Positions 1 to 5,357 of a stretch of 8,773 nucleotides of DNA are shown here, in pieces. Position 1 is the stretch's first letter. Every line of letters starts with the position of its first letter. The notes under the pieces are model-generated. The model did not search any database, was not told the origin of the DNA, and was given only the letters and a program-made list of their open reading frames with translations. A program made the position numbers and the translations under genes. The stretch is taken from positions 1 to 8,773 of the forward strand of contig CAZSWS010000096.1 of assembly GCA_964610765.1 (NCBI GenBank), read 5' to 3'. Source of the stretch: CAZSWS01 sp964610765 (lineage in GTDB: Bacteria > Bacteroidota > Bacteroidia > Bacteroidales > Tannerellaceae).

Positions 1-242
1 CTAGTTAGCTATTATTGGTGATGAAAGCTGGTTTTTATCGGACGGCAGTGATTTAAAATATTATAATCTTCCTATAAATTTATAGTAGAAATAAATTTTG
101 AATTCTTAATAGGAAAAGTTACTTTTGTAAGTAATGGAATGACTCTGAATTTCGTTGCAAAATGGAGCACGAGTTTAAGGTGACACTATAATTTACAGGT
201 CTGTAAAATCTTATCTATAAAGCGGTTTGAAGAATGTTAATT
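1..242. other. Non-coding AT-rich stretch with inverted repeats
   Basis: No open frame of convincing length or composition is visible on either strand. The stretch contains three short inverted repeats: a perfect 14-bp palindrome CTATAAATTTATAG (72-85), TTACTT-N4-AAGTAA (119-134) and TTTACAG-GT-CTGTAAA (192-207). Because it lies directly left of a probable tRNA-derived attachment core, it may be the terminal, recombinase-binding end of an integrated element. That is an inference: no integrase gene is in view. Confidence 0.4.
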
Positions 243-259
243 TCCCCTCTCTCTCCGCA
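243..259 (+). other. Probable tRNA-Ser 3'-end remnant, candidate att core
   Basis: The bases CCCCTCTCTCTCCGCAA resemble the end of a Bacteroidetes serine tRNA, the 3' side of the T stem followed by an acceptor strand of the CTCTCTCCGC type. The T loop and everything upstream that would make a tRNA are absent: the bases before it (AGAATGTTAATTT) cannot form a T arm. A native-looking terminator follows 15 bases later. Tyrosine-recombinase elements that enter the 3' end of a tRNA leave exactly such a core copy at their distal end, and Bacteroides NBU-type elements are known to use tRNA-Leu and tRNA-Ser genes. The tRNA match is from memory of the consensus, not from a search. Confidence 0.45.
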
Positions 260-274
260 ACTCAAAACACAGAA

Positions 275-299
275 AGGTGGCTTATAGCCGCCTTTTTTT
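275..299 (+). terminator. Rho-independent terminator
   Basis: An 8-bp stem AGGTGGCT/AGCCGCCT (one G-U pair) closes a 3-base loop and is followed directly by seven T residues. It sits just after the tRNA-like 3' end, which is where a tRNA terminator belongs. That supports reading 243 onward as the original chromosomal flank of a tRNA gene. Confidence 0.8.
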
Positions 300-552
300 G
301 TTTATATGCCTTTGTAATAGCCTTTTATAATACTAAATAATCCTTGATATATATATAAATTCTAAGGGAAAGTTCGGATCTCCTAGTGGAATTTATGTAA
401 AATAAACTTGAGTTGAAAACGGATTAATTCTTAGAGAAGTTGCGGAAAAGATGAAGAAAAAATCTGAAAATAGCCTGACTGTTAATAGACCAAAGAAAAC
501 GAGAAATAGATACTGTAGATGAATCTTGCTAAGAGGATATAGTTTGTTTTAT
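300..552. other. Intergenic region, no supported gene
   Basis: Nothing here can be called a gene with confidence. A 23-codon frame with a start at 451 and a stop at 520-522 encodes a lysine-rich peptide (MKKKSENSLTVNRPKKTRNR...). Its frame stays open back to 412 without another start, so it could be a gene remnant or chance. The strong plus-strand terminator just downstream implies that something is transcribed rightward through this stretch, possibly a small RNA. I see no clear promoter. Confidence 0.35.
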
Positions 553-598
553 AGGAAGTACCCCGTTGTAATATAACAACATGGGTGCTTCCTTTTTT
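553..598 (+). terminator. Strong two-part terminator hairpin
   Basis: A 10-bp lower stem GGAAGTACCC (554-563) pairs with GGGTGCTTCC (583-592) with one G-U pair. A small internal loop separates it from an upper stem GTTGT/ACAAC (565-569/576-580) that closes a 6-base loop. Six T residues follow on the plus strand. On the minus strand the trailing sequence is TATAAAAC, so it is a poorer terminator for the cupin gene, though it could still block readthrough in both directions. Confidence 0.8.
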
Positions 599-625
599 AT
601 TGGAACTTCAAAAAGAAGGCGTTTT

Positions 626-1051
626 TTACCAGAGAGCAGTGGCTTCTTGTATTACTCCATCCTCCATCGTGTATTGTTCAAGAGAGTTTTCTTTTGATTG
701 GATTACAAGATAAATCATCTGTTCGTCAGACGTGTTGGTCATGCCTCTAAGTCCGGCAGGTGCTACACGGATAACACTTCCTTCAGAAATGTCAAAATAT
801 TGATTATCGACCTGAAATTTACCGCTTCCACTTAGAATAATATATGTTTCTTCATTCTGTTTGTGAGAGTGAAAAATAGGAAGATCCGTTTTAGGGGTGA
901 TGACACTTACTGATATCTCTGTCCCAGTTGCTTTAGTTGATTCTTTTAAGAATATCTTTCCGTTGGCATTTTCCAATACAAGAGAAAGTTTACCCACGTT
1001 TACTGCTGTGAAATTGTTGCTTTCTGCAACTTGATTAATTGGACTGTTCAT
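626..1051 (-). CDS. Small single-domain cupin protein
   Basis: This 141-residue protein has one cupin barrel and no signal peptide, so it is probably cytosolic. Cupin motif 1 is clear at residues 61-75: H61-S-H63, the glutamate at 67 or 68, then TYIILSG ending in G75. Motif 2 is recognisable at 91-106 (G91, P98-A-G100, N106), but the metal-binding histidine expected near 103 is glycine (LRGMTN), so metal binding may be altered or lost. Such proteins act as small-molecule isomerases, dioxygenases or binding proteins; the substrate cannot be told here. It is divergent from an HxlR regulator gene, which probably controls it. The start is supported by a promoter about 60 bases upstream; no Shine-Dalgarno is present, as is usual in Bacteroidetes. 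Confidence 0.85.
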   Translation of the reverse strand: MNSPINQVAESNNFTAVNVGKLSLVLENANGKIFLKESTKATGTEISVSVITPKTDLPIFHSHKQNEETYIILSGSGKFQVDNQYFDISEGSVIRVAPAGLRGMTNTSDEQMIYLVIQSKENSLEQYTMEDGVIQEATALW

Positions 1052-1088
1052 TTTATAACTTCTTAATTATTAATATTAGTTCTTATTC

Positions 1089-1101
1089 GTAACTTTGTTA
1101 C
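1089..1101. promoter_or_regulatory. Palindrome GTAAC-N3-GTTAC, candidate operator
   Basis: A perfect inverted repeat GTAAC-TTT-GTTAC lies at or just downstream of the inferred cupin transcription start. A bound repressor there would block the cupin promoter. It resembles the two other palindromes in this spacer (1156-1170 and 1177-1188), and HxlR-family regulators are known to bind GTA/TAC-type palindromes. Confidence 0.45.
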
Positions 1102-1111
1102 TGTTAAGAAT

Positions 1112-1142
1112 CAAATGTAAGATAAAACTCATCGTGAAACAA
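1112..1142 (-). promoter_or_regulatory. Bacteroidetes-type promoter for the cupin gene
   Basis: On the minus strand, TTG (1142-1140) is followed after 20 bases by TACATTTG (1119-1112), a full match to the Bacteroidetes -7 consensus TAnnTTTG with normal spacing. Transcription would start near 1105, inside or next to the palindrome at 1089-1101, leaving a leader of about 50 bases. Confidence 0.6.
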
Positions 1143-1155
1143 GAGGGTACAGCGT

Positions 1156-1170
1156 TGTAAGTAGCTTACA
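1156..1170. promoter_or_regulatory. Palindrome TGTAAG-N3-CTTACA, candidate HxlR operator
   Basis: TGTAAG-TAG-CTTACA is a perfect 15-base inverted repeat. It lies upstream of the cupin -33 box and overlaps a possible plus-strand -7 element TACATTTA (1167-1174) for the regulator gene. The position suits autoregulation by the adjacent HxlR protein. Confidence 0.5.
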
Positions 1171-1176
1171 TTTAGG

Positions 1177-1188
1177 TAACAATTGTTA
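1177..1188. promoter_or_regulatory. Palindrome TAACAATTGTTA at the hxlR-type start
   Basis: A perfect 12-base palindrome of the form (G)TAAC-AATT-GTTA ends on the A of the ATG at 1188. If transcription begins near 1180 from TACATTTA (1167-1174), this site covers the start point. It also makes the second ATG (1203) the likelier translation start, because the first would have almost no leader. Confidence 0.35.
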
Positions 1189-1571
1189 TGATAGAGCGTG
1201 TTATGAATGAAAAAAAATTGATAAAATTTGAAGCCAATGGAAAGTGTCCTGTGCGAGATGTCCTTTCCCGGTTAGGTGATAAATGGTCTGTTTTGGTTTT
1301 AACAACATTAAAGGTGAATGGCAAGCTGAGATTTAGCGACATTCAACGGACAATAGGAGATATATCGCAGCGAATGTTGACTGTGACACTTCGCTCAATG
1401 GAAGTTGATGGTATAATAAGTCGTGAGGTTTATGCAGAAGTACCTCCAAGGGTAGAATATGAGTTGACAAAACTGGGAGAGAGCTTGTTTCCACACTTGG
1501 AAAGATTGGTTCTATGGGCGGAAGAAAATATAGATACGATAATTGTAAGTAGGAGTACCTTCGAAAAATAG
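1188..1571 (+). CDS. HxlR-family winged-helix transcriptional regulator
   Basis: The 127-residue protein matches the HxlR/DUF24 family across its length. The conserved cysteine-proline comes first (C20-P21, redox-active in several studied members), then LGDKW (29-33), the recognition-helix region ISQRMLTVTLRSME (59-72) and the wing VPPRVEYELTKLG (85-97). Members bind DNA as dimers and often sense electrophiles, quinones or aldehydes through the N-terminal cysteine. It is divergent from the cupin gene, with three matching palindromes between them, so that gene is the likely target. The ATG at 1203 (residue 6) is an alternative and perhaps better start. The effector is unknown. Confidence 0.92.
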   Translation: MIERVMNEKKLIKFEANGKCPVRDVLSRLGDKWSVLVLTTLKVNGKLRFSDIQRTIGDISQRMLTVTLRSMEVDGIISREVYAEVPPRVEYELTKLGESLFPHLERLVLWAEENIDTIIVSRSTFEK

Positions 1572-1737
1572 CTTATATGTGCTGTAAAGATGAACTGTAT
1601 CAGTCCTTTATTTTCTTTGATTTGCTTTGTGTTTTACTTATCTAACTAGTGAAGGGGTTGTTTTTTGGACATTATTTGAAAAGGAAGTGCTAATAGATAA
1701 GTTGTTTTGGTTATCTGATTTATTCTGTTGATAGATT

Positions 1738-2769
1738 TTATTCTTTAATATTTTCTTTTGGCTTTGTATAGTTTTGGGAGGCCGCTTGAAGCTTCCTAGC
1801 CATGAAATCAACAAGGGATTCTGGTGAAAGAATCTGAATAGTATCTGCAAAACCAAAAAACTCGCGTTGCAATTCTTGATTGATAACAACTTCTATTTCA
1901 AATATTTTAGAACCGTCTTTTCTTTCTTCTATCAATTGTTGGCTTTTATGAAAAGGCTTAGTCTCTACATAAGGTGCATTTATTTTATCAACCAGAAAAC
2001 GAATTTTTTCAGCTTTCATCCCAATGTTTTTTGTAACACCTACTAAATCATCGAAAAAGGTTTGTGAATCAAAAAGGTCATTCTCTATAAATTTTTCTTT
2101 TTCAGCTATTTCAATATGGTGTATGCGGTCAAGCGCCAGATTTACTATATTGCCTTTTCGTCTACCAAAAACAAACCAGCGATTACGATACTCTTTCAAT
2201 AGATATGGATAAAATAAAAAAGTATTTGCCGAACGCGCTTTAAACGAGCGGTATTTGAGATTTAATACCTGCTTTTTTACAATAGTCTGATAGATGATGT
2301 CTATGTAGTTAAGTCCTTTTAAACTCTCATTCTTCTCGAAATCAATCACAGGTATACTTTTTTGTTTGGCTGAAGTTACATGGTCTTCCAGTCGACTGAC
2401 TATATCTTGCATCTCCGAAAAATAAGAGAAACCCTTAAACTGTCGAAGTATTTCAACCGCTTCCGACATTGTTTGCAAGTCTTGTTCTGTTAGTGGAGTG
2501 TTGGTGATACTATAGTCTTCATCTTCGTATTTATAATATTTCGTATCATAAACTACAATCGGCGCATTATATCCCAATTTTTCACTGCGCATCATCTGAA
2601 TATCCATCTGAACAGTACGTCGGCTGATGCCTTTATCAATTCCTTCATATTCATAAAGAGCATCTGAGCAAGCATCTATCAAATCTTGAAGTGTCCAACG
2701 ACGATACTTATTTCGCAGACAAGTATCAATTGTTTTATATCGAATAAGGGCATTACGATTTACAGGCAT
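1738..2769 (-). CDS. WYL-domain transcriptional regulator
   Basis: This 343-residue protein has the normal architecture and length for a WYL regulator. An N-terminal winged HTH spans about 5-65, with a recognition helix around SRRTVQMDIQMM (49-60). The WYL fold spans about 155-225, with LNLKYRSF (169-176), FYPY (186-189), RNRWFVFGRR (195-204) and ALDRI (212-216); the name-giving tripeptide reads WFV here. A WCX-type C-terminal extension follows to about 330. The domain is thought to bind nucleic acid or nucleotide ligands, and such regulators often control stress, phage-defence and RNA-repair loci. It is divergent from slipin-rtcB across a 406-base spacer, so it probably controls that operon and itself. 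The ligand is not known. Confidence 0.93.
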   Translation of the reverse strand: MPVNRNALIRYKTIDTCLRNKYRRWTLQDLIDACSDALYEYEGIDKGISRRTVQMDIQMMRSEKLGYNAPIVVYDTKYYKYEDEDYSITNTPLTEQDLQTMSEAVEILRQFKGFSYFSEMQDIVSRLEDHVTSAKQKSIPVIDFEKNESLKGLNYIDIIYQTIVKKQVLNLKYRSFKARSANTFLFYPYLLKEYRNRWFVFGRRKGNIVNLALDRIHHIEIAEKEKFIENDLFDSQTFFDDLVGVTKNIGMKAEKIRFLVDKINAPYVETKPFHKSQQLIEERKDGSKIFEIEVVINQELQREFFGFADTIQILSPESLVDFMARKLQAASQNYTKPKENIKE

Positions 2770-2807
2770 AAAAGATTAGTTTATAGATTTGATAATGAAC
2801 TTCTTTT

Positions 2808-2815
2808 CAAATATA
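2808..2815 (-). promoter_or_regulatory. Candidate -7 box for the WYL gene
   Basis: On the minus strand TATATTTG matches TAnnTTTG fully, and it lies about 40 bases before the WYL start, giving a short leader. No good -33 TTG occurs at 19-21 bases, so the call is weak. A perfect plus-strand match TAGATTTG also occurs at 2784-2791, with TTTA 21 bases before it. That one could drive rightward transcription into the structured RNA region. Confidence 0.35.
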
Positions 2816-2896
2816 ATTAAAATAAATTTATCTACGCAGAAAGGTTGCACACACGATGTTTTATTTTGCATCAGAATTAAAAATAAAATAACTGCT

Positions 2897-2946
2897 CTTG
2901 TTTTAAAAAGGGACTTGCTAAAACAAGGTATTGCAGGAGCAAGTCC
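2897..2946 (+). other. H-type pseudoknot (two interleaved 9-bp helices)
   Basis: Helix 1 pairs CTTGTTTTA (2897-2905) with TAAAACAAG (2919-2927). Helix 2 pairs GGACTTGCT (2911-2919) with AGCAAGTCC (2938-2946). Both are perfect, and they interleave as a classic H-type pseudoknot sharing only base 2919. Connecting loops of 5 bases (2906-2910) and 10 bases (2928-2937) are workable for spanning helices of this length. They could instead be competing hairpins, which would make the element a two-state switch. Confidence 0.55.
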
Positions 2947-2948
2947 TA

Positions 2949-2963
2949 GAGGTTCGAGTCCTC
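2949..2963 (+). other. T-arm-like hairpin
   Basis: GAGG (2949-2952) and CCTC (2960-2963) close the seven-base loop TTCGAGT, which fits the tRNA T-loop consensus TTCRANY exactly. The fifth pair of a standard T stem is an A-G mismatch (2948/2964). The hairpin starts two bases after the second pseudoknot helix, so the two could stack as acceptor and T arms do in tRNA. Confidence 0.55.
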
Positions 2964-2968
2964 GTGGC

Positions 2969-3003
2969 TATTGGATAAGCATGTCAAAGAATTGACACCA
3001 ATA
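2969..3003 (+). other. Bulged hairpin in the structured RNA
   Basis: TGTCAA (2982-2987) pairs with TTGACA (2992-2997) around the loop AGAA. TATTGG (2969-2974) pairs with CCAATA (2998-3003), leaving a 7-base bulge ATAAGCA on the 5' side. All twelve pairs are Watson-Crick. Confidence 0.5.
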
Positions 3004-3052
3004 CTTAACATTGGCTATAAAAAGAGAAGAAAAACAGAACCATTGGTTCAAG

Positions 3053-3139
3053 TCGGGCAGCAGTTTGCAAACCGAAGGATACCGTAAATCGATATTCGTT
3101 TACTTAATTGGGTTTCCCTTCTGCTCGATGTTTTTCTTT
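3053..3139 (+). terminator. Branched terminator-like structure before slipin
   Basis: TCGGGCAG (3053-3060) pairs with CTGCTCGA (3121-3128) through one G-U pair, followed by TGTTTTTCTTT. Inside are a palindromic GTTTGCAAAC (3063-3072), GAAGG/CCTTC (3074-3078/3117-3121, competing for one base) and a small hairpin GTAAAT/GTTTAC (3084-3089/3098-3103). The closing helix and U-rich tail suggest intrinsic termination about 36 bases before the slipin start. The large branched interior is unusual for a simple terminator. Confidence 0.5.
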
Positions 3140-3175
3140 AAAATCAACTAATTAAGAACTATAAATAAAATAATT

Positions 3176-3907
3176 ATGGGAATTTTTAAAAAGACATTTC
3201 AAGTAAAAGCAAATACAGAAGGGTATTTGTTTAAGAATAATAAGTATGACCGAAAGCTTACAGCCGGAGTCTATAAATTCTGGGATTGGAATAAAGAACT
3301 GGATCTTGTTGTACTTCCTACAACGAGTAAGCTACTGAATATTACCAATCAGGAGGTGTTGACTAAAGATAATATAGGCTTTCGATTTTCATTCTATTTG
3401 CTTTATAAGATAGTTGACGGGAAGAAGTTTTTGGATAATTTCACGGTTGACGCTGATACAAGCTATATTATAAATCAGGCTGAGCAGCATATCTGGACAC
3501 TTGCACAATTGCATGTTAGGAATATTATTGCTAACTATGAAAGCGAAGAACTGAATGAAAAGCGTACAGAGCTGGTTAGTTTGCAAAAAGAAAAGTTCAA
3601 CAATCAAATGGATAAATATGGTGTAGAGGTTGAGGATATGGAACTTAAAGACTTGATTTTTCCTAAATCAATCCAAGAATTGTTTGCCAAACACCTAGAA
3701 GCTAAGATTCGAGCGAAGGTTGATTTGGAAAATGCCCGTACAGCAGTTGCGACAGCTCGCACATTAAAAAATGCCTCTGAATTAATGAAAGATGATGAAA
3801 ATATTCGATTCTTTCATATGCTTGAAACATTGTCGAAAGTTGCTGAGAAAGGTAAACATACGTTTATGGTTGGTGACGTAAGCCAAATGGTAGTAACGAA
3901 AAAATAA
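3176..3907 (+). CDS. Slipin-type SPFH/Band 7 protein lacking a membrane anchor
   Basis: The 243-residue protein carries an SPFH (band 7) domain at about 8-185. Diagnostic is the segment ELNEKRTELVSLQKEKF (125-141) followed by YGVEVEDMELKDLIFPKSIQ (148-167), typical of stomatin/slipin folds. A helical, charged C-terminal part (about 165-210) follows. SPFH proteins assemble into rings or cages, usually at membranes, but this one has no hydrophobic N-terminal hairpin and starts with a basic segment, so it may be cytosolic or membrane-peripheral. It precedes rtcB by seven bases and is surely co-transcribed with it. This slipin-RtcB pairing is known from other bacteria and is assumed to serve RNA repair or stress, but its exact role is not established. 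There is no promoter of its own in the 36 bases after the terminator-like structure. Confidence 0.9.
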   Translation: MGIFKKTFQVKANTEGYLFKNNKYDRKLTAGVYKFWDWNKELDLVVLPTTSKLLNITNQEVLTKDNIGFRFSFYLLYKIVDGKKFLDNFTVDADTSYIINQAEQHIWTLAQLHVRNIIANYESEELNEKRTELVSLQKEKFNNQMDKYGVEVEDMELKDLIFPKSIQELFAKHLEAKIRAKVDLENARTAVATARTLKNASELMKDDENIRFFHMLETLSKVAEKGKHTFMVGDVSQMVVTKK

Positions 3908-3914
3908 ATAAAAT

Positions 3915-5222
3915 ATGATAGAATTAGTAGGAAACTATAATCAAAACTGTAAAATTTTCATTGACGAAATTGAACAAGGAGCCATTGATTTGATTCAAGA
4001 CATATTGAATCATCCAATATCTGAAGGAGTGCCCGTTCGTATCATGCCGGATACGCATATTGGTAAAGGCATTGTCATTGGTTTTACGATGCCTATGACC
4101 AACATGGTTAATCCTAATTATATTGGGGTAGATATTGGATGTTCGGTTACTAGCTATAAGCTAAACAAGCGTTTCAGTTCGTCAGAGCTTCCTCATGTAG
4201 ATAAGGTCATCCGGAAAGCGATTCCCATGGGGCATGATATTCGGAAAGGGAAATTTTTCAATTACTGGTGGGTAGAACATTTTTTAGAAACAGTCAATAA
4301 CAACGTAAATCGATTTATTCATGCGTGGAATATGCGATTTTCTGACGATAGGAAGCTGCTCACAATTAATCAGGAATATATTACCGAACTATGTGCTAAA
4401 ATAGATATTGCTGAAAGAGTGTTCTACAATTCAATCGGCTCGCTGGGTAGTGGAAATCACTTTATTGAGCTGGGTGAATCAGCTAAAGATGGTTCGCATA
4501 ACTTGACGCTTCATTCCGGTTCGCGCAACTTTGGTCTAAAGGTCTGCAACTATCATGTGAGGAAGATGTCTGGTCCTAAGAGATTGCCAAAAGTATACCA
4601 TGAGCGTTTAGCGGATATCACAGAAAATACGACTCCGGTAACAGATATTCCACACAGGATAGCCGAGCTGAACGATGCATATAAAGTGGGTAAAAAAGAG
4701 TATTTACTTGAGGGAGACGATATGTATAGCTACTTAGTAGATATGGTCATTGCTCAGACTTATGCGGAGTTTAACCATCGAGCGATGGCTCATTCAATTT
4801 TTGTAGGACTACGTGATGTAGAAGCGGTTGACAAAATTCACTCCATGCATAATTTTATTGATCCTCAAGACTGGGTTATCCGTAAAGGTGCTATTCGAGC
4901 ATACAAAGGAGAGCGAATGATAATTCCTTTCAATATGCGTGATGGTGTATTGATTTGTGAAGGAAAGAGCAATGCTGATTGGAATCATTCGGCTCCACAT
5001 GGTGCGGGAAGAATCCTTGGGAGAAATCAAGCTTTTAAAGCACTGGATATGGCTGATTTTGAAAGAGAAATGCAGGGTATTTATTCCACTTCGGTCAACA
5101 AAAGAACATTAGACGAAGCTCCGATGGCCTATAAAGACAAAGATTTAATAATTAACGCCATCAAGGATACAGCAACGATTATAGATACTGTAAAGCCTAT
5201 ACTGAACATTAAGGCAAGCTGA
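3915..5222 (+). CDS. rtcB: RtcB-family RNA ligase
   Basis: This 435-residue protein is a full-length RtcB-family ligase. These enzymes join 2',3'-cyclic phosphate or 3'-phosphate RNA ends to 5'-OH ends using GTP and Mn2+. The motifs appear in order: RIMPDTHIGKG (42-52), GVDIGC with the metal-binding D73 and C76, GSGNHFIE (178-185, N181-H182), HSGSR (200-204), MHNF (311-314), RKGA (323-326) and HGAGR, where H362 is the expected guanylylated histidine. The C-terminal LDEAPMAYK (399-407) is also typical. Variations from the classic form are VDIGCS instead of VDIGCG and SAPHGAGR before the active site, pointing to a divergent clade. No archease or RtcA gene is adjacent. The slipin partner upstream and the WYL regulator suggest inducible repair of cleaved tRNA or other RNA. 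Confidence 0.95.
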   Translation: MIELVGNYNQNCKIFIDEIEQGAIDLIQDILNHPISEGVPVRIMPDTHIGKGIVIGFTMPMTNMVNPNYIGVDIGCSVTSYKLNKRFSSSELPHVDKVIRKAIPMGHDIRKGKFFNYWWVEHFLETVNNNVNRFIHAWNMRFSDDRKLLTINQEYITELCAKIDIAERVFYNSIGSLGSGNHFIELGESAKDGSHNLTLHSGSRNFGLKVCNYHVRKMSGPKRLPKVYHERLADITENTTPVTDIPHRIAELNDAYKVGKKEYLLEGDDMYSYLVDMVIAQTYAEFNHRAMAHSIFVGLRDVEAVDKIHSMHNFIDPQDWVIRKGAIRAYKGERMIIPFNMRDGVLICEGKSNADWNHSAPHGAGRILGRNQAFKALDMADFEREMQGIYSTSVNKRTLDEAPMAYKDKDLIINAIKDTATIIDTVKPILNIKAS

Positions 5223-5244
5223 ACACTCTTAATACTTTATATTA

Positions 5245-5260
5245 GGTATGGCAATATACC
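5245..5260 (+). other. Weak hairpin after rtcB
   Basis: GGTAT-N6-ATACC (5245-5249/5256-5260) is the only notable inverted repeat in the convergent gap between rtcB and the sialidase-like gene. It has no T tract, so no clear terminator can be named for either gene. Confidence 0.2.
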
Positions 5261-5357
5261 CGAAAAGCAATTATAAAAAGGCTACTAATTAAGTTCTCTT
5301 TCTTCATACCTTGTCTTAATTTCTCAAAGCTTTATTTGGCTTTCGCATCAAGGAATG

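Larger units (their letters stand above)
2897..3139 (+). ncRNA. Candidate tRNA-like structured RNA or leader upstream of slipin-rtcB
   Basis: The plus strand of this non-coding spacer carries consecutive strong RNA structures: a two-helix pseudoknot (2897-2946), a T-arm-like hairpin with loop TTCGAGT (2949-2963), a bulged hairpin (2969-3003) and a branched terminal structure ending in a U-rich tract (3053-3139). No acceptor stem closes a full cloverleaf and there is no 3' CCA, so it is not an ordinary tRNA. Two readings fit: an independent small RNA ending near 3139, or a 5' leader that attenuates slipin-rtcB transcription. Rightward polarity is inferred from the terminator and the T-loop orientation. 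The nearest known analogy is the Y RNAs with tRNA-like domains beside rtcBA in some Proteobacteria. The 68-codon frame over this stretch (2789-2995) has no protein-like composition and is rejected. Confidence 0.55.

Noticed and set aside
451..522. 23-residue basic peptide gene
   Set aside because: Too short, only a weak purine-rich stretch before the start, and the frame remains open upstream; cannot be told from chance without conservation data.
1638..1889. 83-codon minus-strand frame overlapping the end of the WYL gene
   Set aside because: It lies out of frame over a well-supported gene, has no recognisable domain and is lysine/serine/asparagine-rich, so it is a shadow frame.
2885..2972. 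Complete canonical tRNA around the T arm
   Set aside because: No 5' acceptor strand pairs with the bases after the T stem, D and anticodon arms of normal size are absent, and the T stem has only four pairs.
2789..2995. 68-codon plus-strand frame over the spacer
   Set aside because: Composition is not protein-like, and the frame runs through the pseudoknot and T-arm; RNA structure explains the sequence better.
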